DNA of 5,141 bases from Rubrobacter sp. (lineage in GTDB: Bacteria; Actinomycetota; Rubrobacteria; Rubrobacterales; Rubrobacteraceae), in the NCBI GenBank assembly GCA_016781885.1, contig JADDPM010000142.1:1-5141 (forward strand), given 5' to 3'. A program made the position numbers and the translations under genes. The first letter of the stretch is position 1. The number at the start of each line of letters is the position of its first letter. The notes beneath the pieces are model-generated. The model did no database searches. It worked only from the letters and a program-made list of their open reading frames with translations, and was not told where the DNA came from. Positions 4,427-5,141 of this stretch are shown in pieces.

Positions 4427-4459
4427 CATACGCAGGGTACATGGAGTTGGGGGCCGGTA

Positions 4460-5141
4460 GTGGCAGTAGAGCCCATCGTGGGTGAGTTCGAAGAGATACA
4501 AGAGCAGGAATGCCGGGAGCTTTTAGAGATCCTAAGCGGCATGGGGATAGCCTCTGCCGATAGGATCTATCAACCGGGTGACGCCATCTACAGCGAAGGA
4601 GAGTACGGCGACGCTTTGTACGTTTTGATCTCCGGCGTCGTGAAGCTCTTCAGGCCCTACTCGGGGAGCAAGGAGGCCACTTTACGGCTCTTGAAGCCCT
4701 GGGACATCTTCGGGCACCTCGCGTTCGTCGGCGAGGCCAGGCAGCGCGCCTACGCAGAGGCCGTCACCGAGTGCAAGGTTACGAAGGTACCCAAGATATT
4801 TATGGAGCGGGCCATCCGGCGGGAGCCGCGGGCGGCGCTGAAGATGATGACGCTCCTGGAGCTCCGGCTCGTGCAGTACGAGGAGCTCGTCAAGTGTCTG
4901 CTGCCCCGCGAGACCGAGGTGCGCTTGGCGAACCTCCTGCCCATCCTCGGCCGGAAGTTTGGAGAGAGGTACGACGACGGCCGCTCGGTGACCATAGACC
5001 TTCGCCTCACCCACCAGGACCTCGCCGCGATGGTCGCCTCCACGCGCGAGTCGGTCACGAAGGTCCTCAACGACATGCGCAATCGCGGGGTCGTCGGGAT
5101 AGAAGGTGGACGCATCACGCTCAAGGACCACGCCGCTCTCC
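4460..5141 (+). CDS. Crp/Fnr-family transcriptional regulator (3' end beyond window)
   Basis: The 227 codons present nearly complete a protein of the usual 220-240 residues. Residues about 30-118 form the cyclic-nucleotide-type beta-roll (YQPGDAIYSEGEYGDALYVL, then ISGVVKLFR). The long dimerisation helix runs about 118-150, and the winged helix-turn-helix lies at about 153-225, with LTHQDLAAMVASTRESVTKV as turn and recognition helix, closely matching the CSRETVGRIL pattern of Crp. In the ligand pocket the segment FGHLAF has His86 where Crp has its cAMP-binding Glu, while an Arg (R96) is kept. cAMP is therefore doubtful. Cys18, Cys105 and Cys146 do not form an Fnr iron-sulfur cluster set. The GTG at 4460 has GGGGG six bases upstream; GTG 4478 is the alternative. 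It should bind DNA as a dimer. The divergent small-gene pair is a natural target, by inference only. Confidence 0.9.
   Translation, partial: MAVEPIVGEFEEIQEQECRELLEILSGMGIASADRIYQPGDAIYSEGEYGDALYVLISGVVKLFRPYSGSKEATLRLLKPWDIFGHLAFVGEARQRAYAEAVTECKVTKVPKIFMERAIRREPRAALKMMTLLELRLVQYEELVKCLLPRETEVRLANLLPILGRKFGERYDDGRSVTIDLRLTHQDLAAMVASTRESVTKVLNDMRNRGVVGIEGGRITLKDHAAL

Noticed and set aside
4682..5131. Two minus-strand open frames of 149 and 124 codons
   Set aside because: Both are antisense to the clear Crp/Fnr-family coding sequence and have no protein-like features of their own.
1..5141. CRISPR arrays and rRNA genes
   Set aside because: No regularly spaced direct repeats and no conserved rRNA segments were seen on either strand.

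Overview
The window looks like chromosomal DNA from a high-GC Gram-positive bacterium, probably a deep-branching actinobacterium of the Rubrobacter type. This rests on GC-rich coding DNA, GTG starts with purine-rich ribosome sites, and the character of the methyltransferase and Crp/Fnr proteins. It is inference; no rRNA or marker gene is present.

Layout. Positions 1-405 hold an open frame running in from the left edge (to 240, doubtful) and an inverted repeat. A plus-strand gene (406-1422) encodes a single-pass membrane protein with a long Pro/Glu/Ala-rich tail. About 580 bases without a convincing gene follow (1423-2005). A plus-strand gene (2021-2773) encodes a class I SAM-dependent methyltransferase. 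Behind it lies a 142-bp element with perfect 15-bp terminal inverted repeats and no transposase (2844-2985), which looks like a MITE, then a stretch (3030-3326) with a minus-strand frame broken by one stop.

From 3333 to 4243 the minus strand carries four very small genes, most of them too short for ordinary gene calling. In transcription order they are a 45-aa single-helix membrane protein, a 60-aa Arg/Lys-rich protein overlapping it by 26 nt, a 31-aa single-helix membrane peptide, and a 70-aa protein with two CxxCxGxG motifs. The last is split by a frameshift that one lost GT unit explains exactly. Two rho-independent terminator hairpins sharing an 18-nt core separate these units.

At the right edge a plus-strand Crp/Fnr-family regulator (4460-5141, cut by the window end) diverges from the small-gene array. 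The shared 216-bp intergenic region contains an inverted repeat that could be an operator or a leader hairpin.

How the genes work together is not clear. The methyltransferase and the Pro-rich membrane protein look like independent transcription units. The best candidate for something undescribed is the array of microprotein genes divergent from the regulator. Their co-regulation by it is a hypothesis only.
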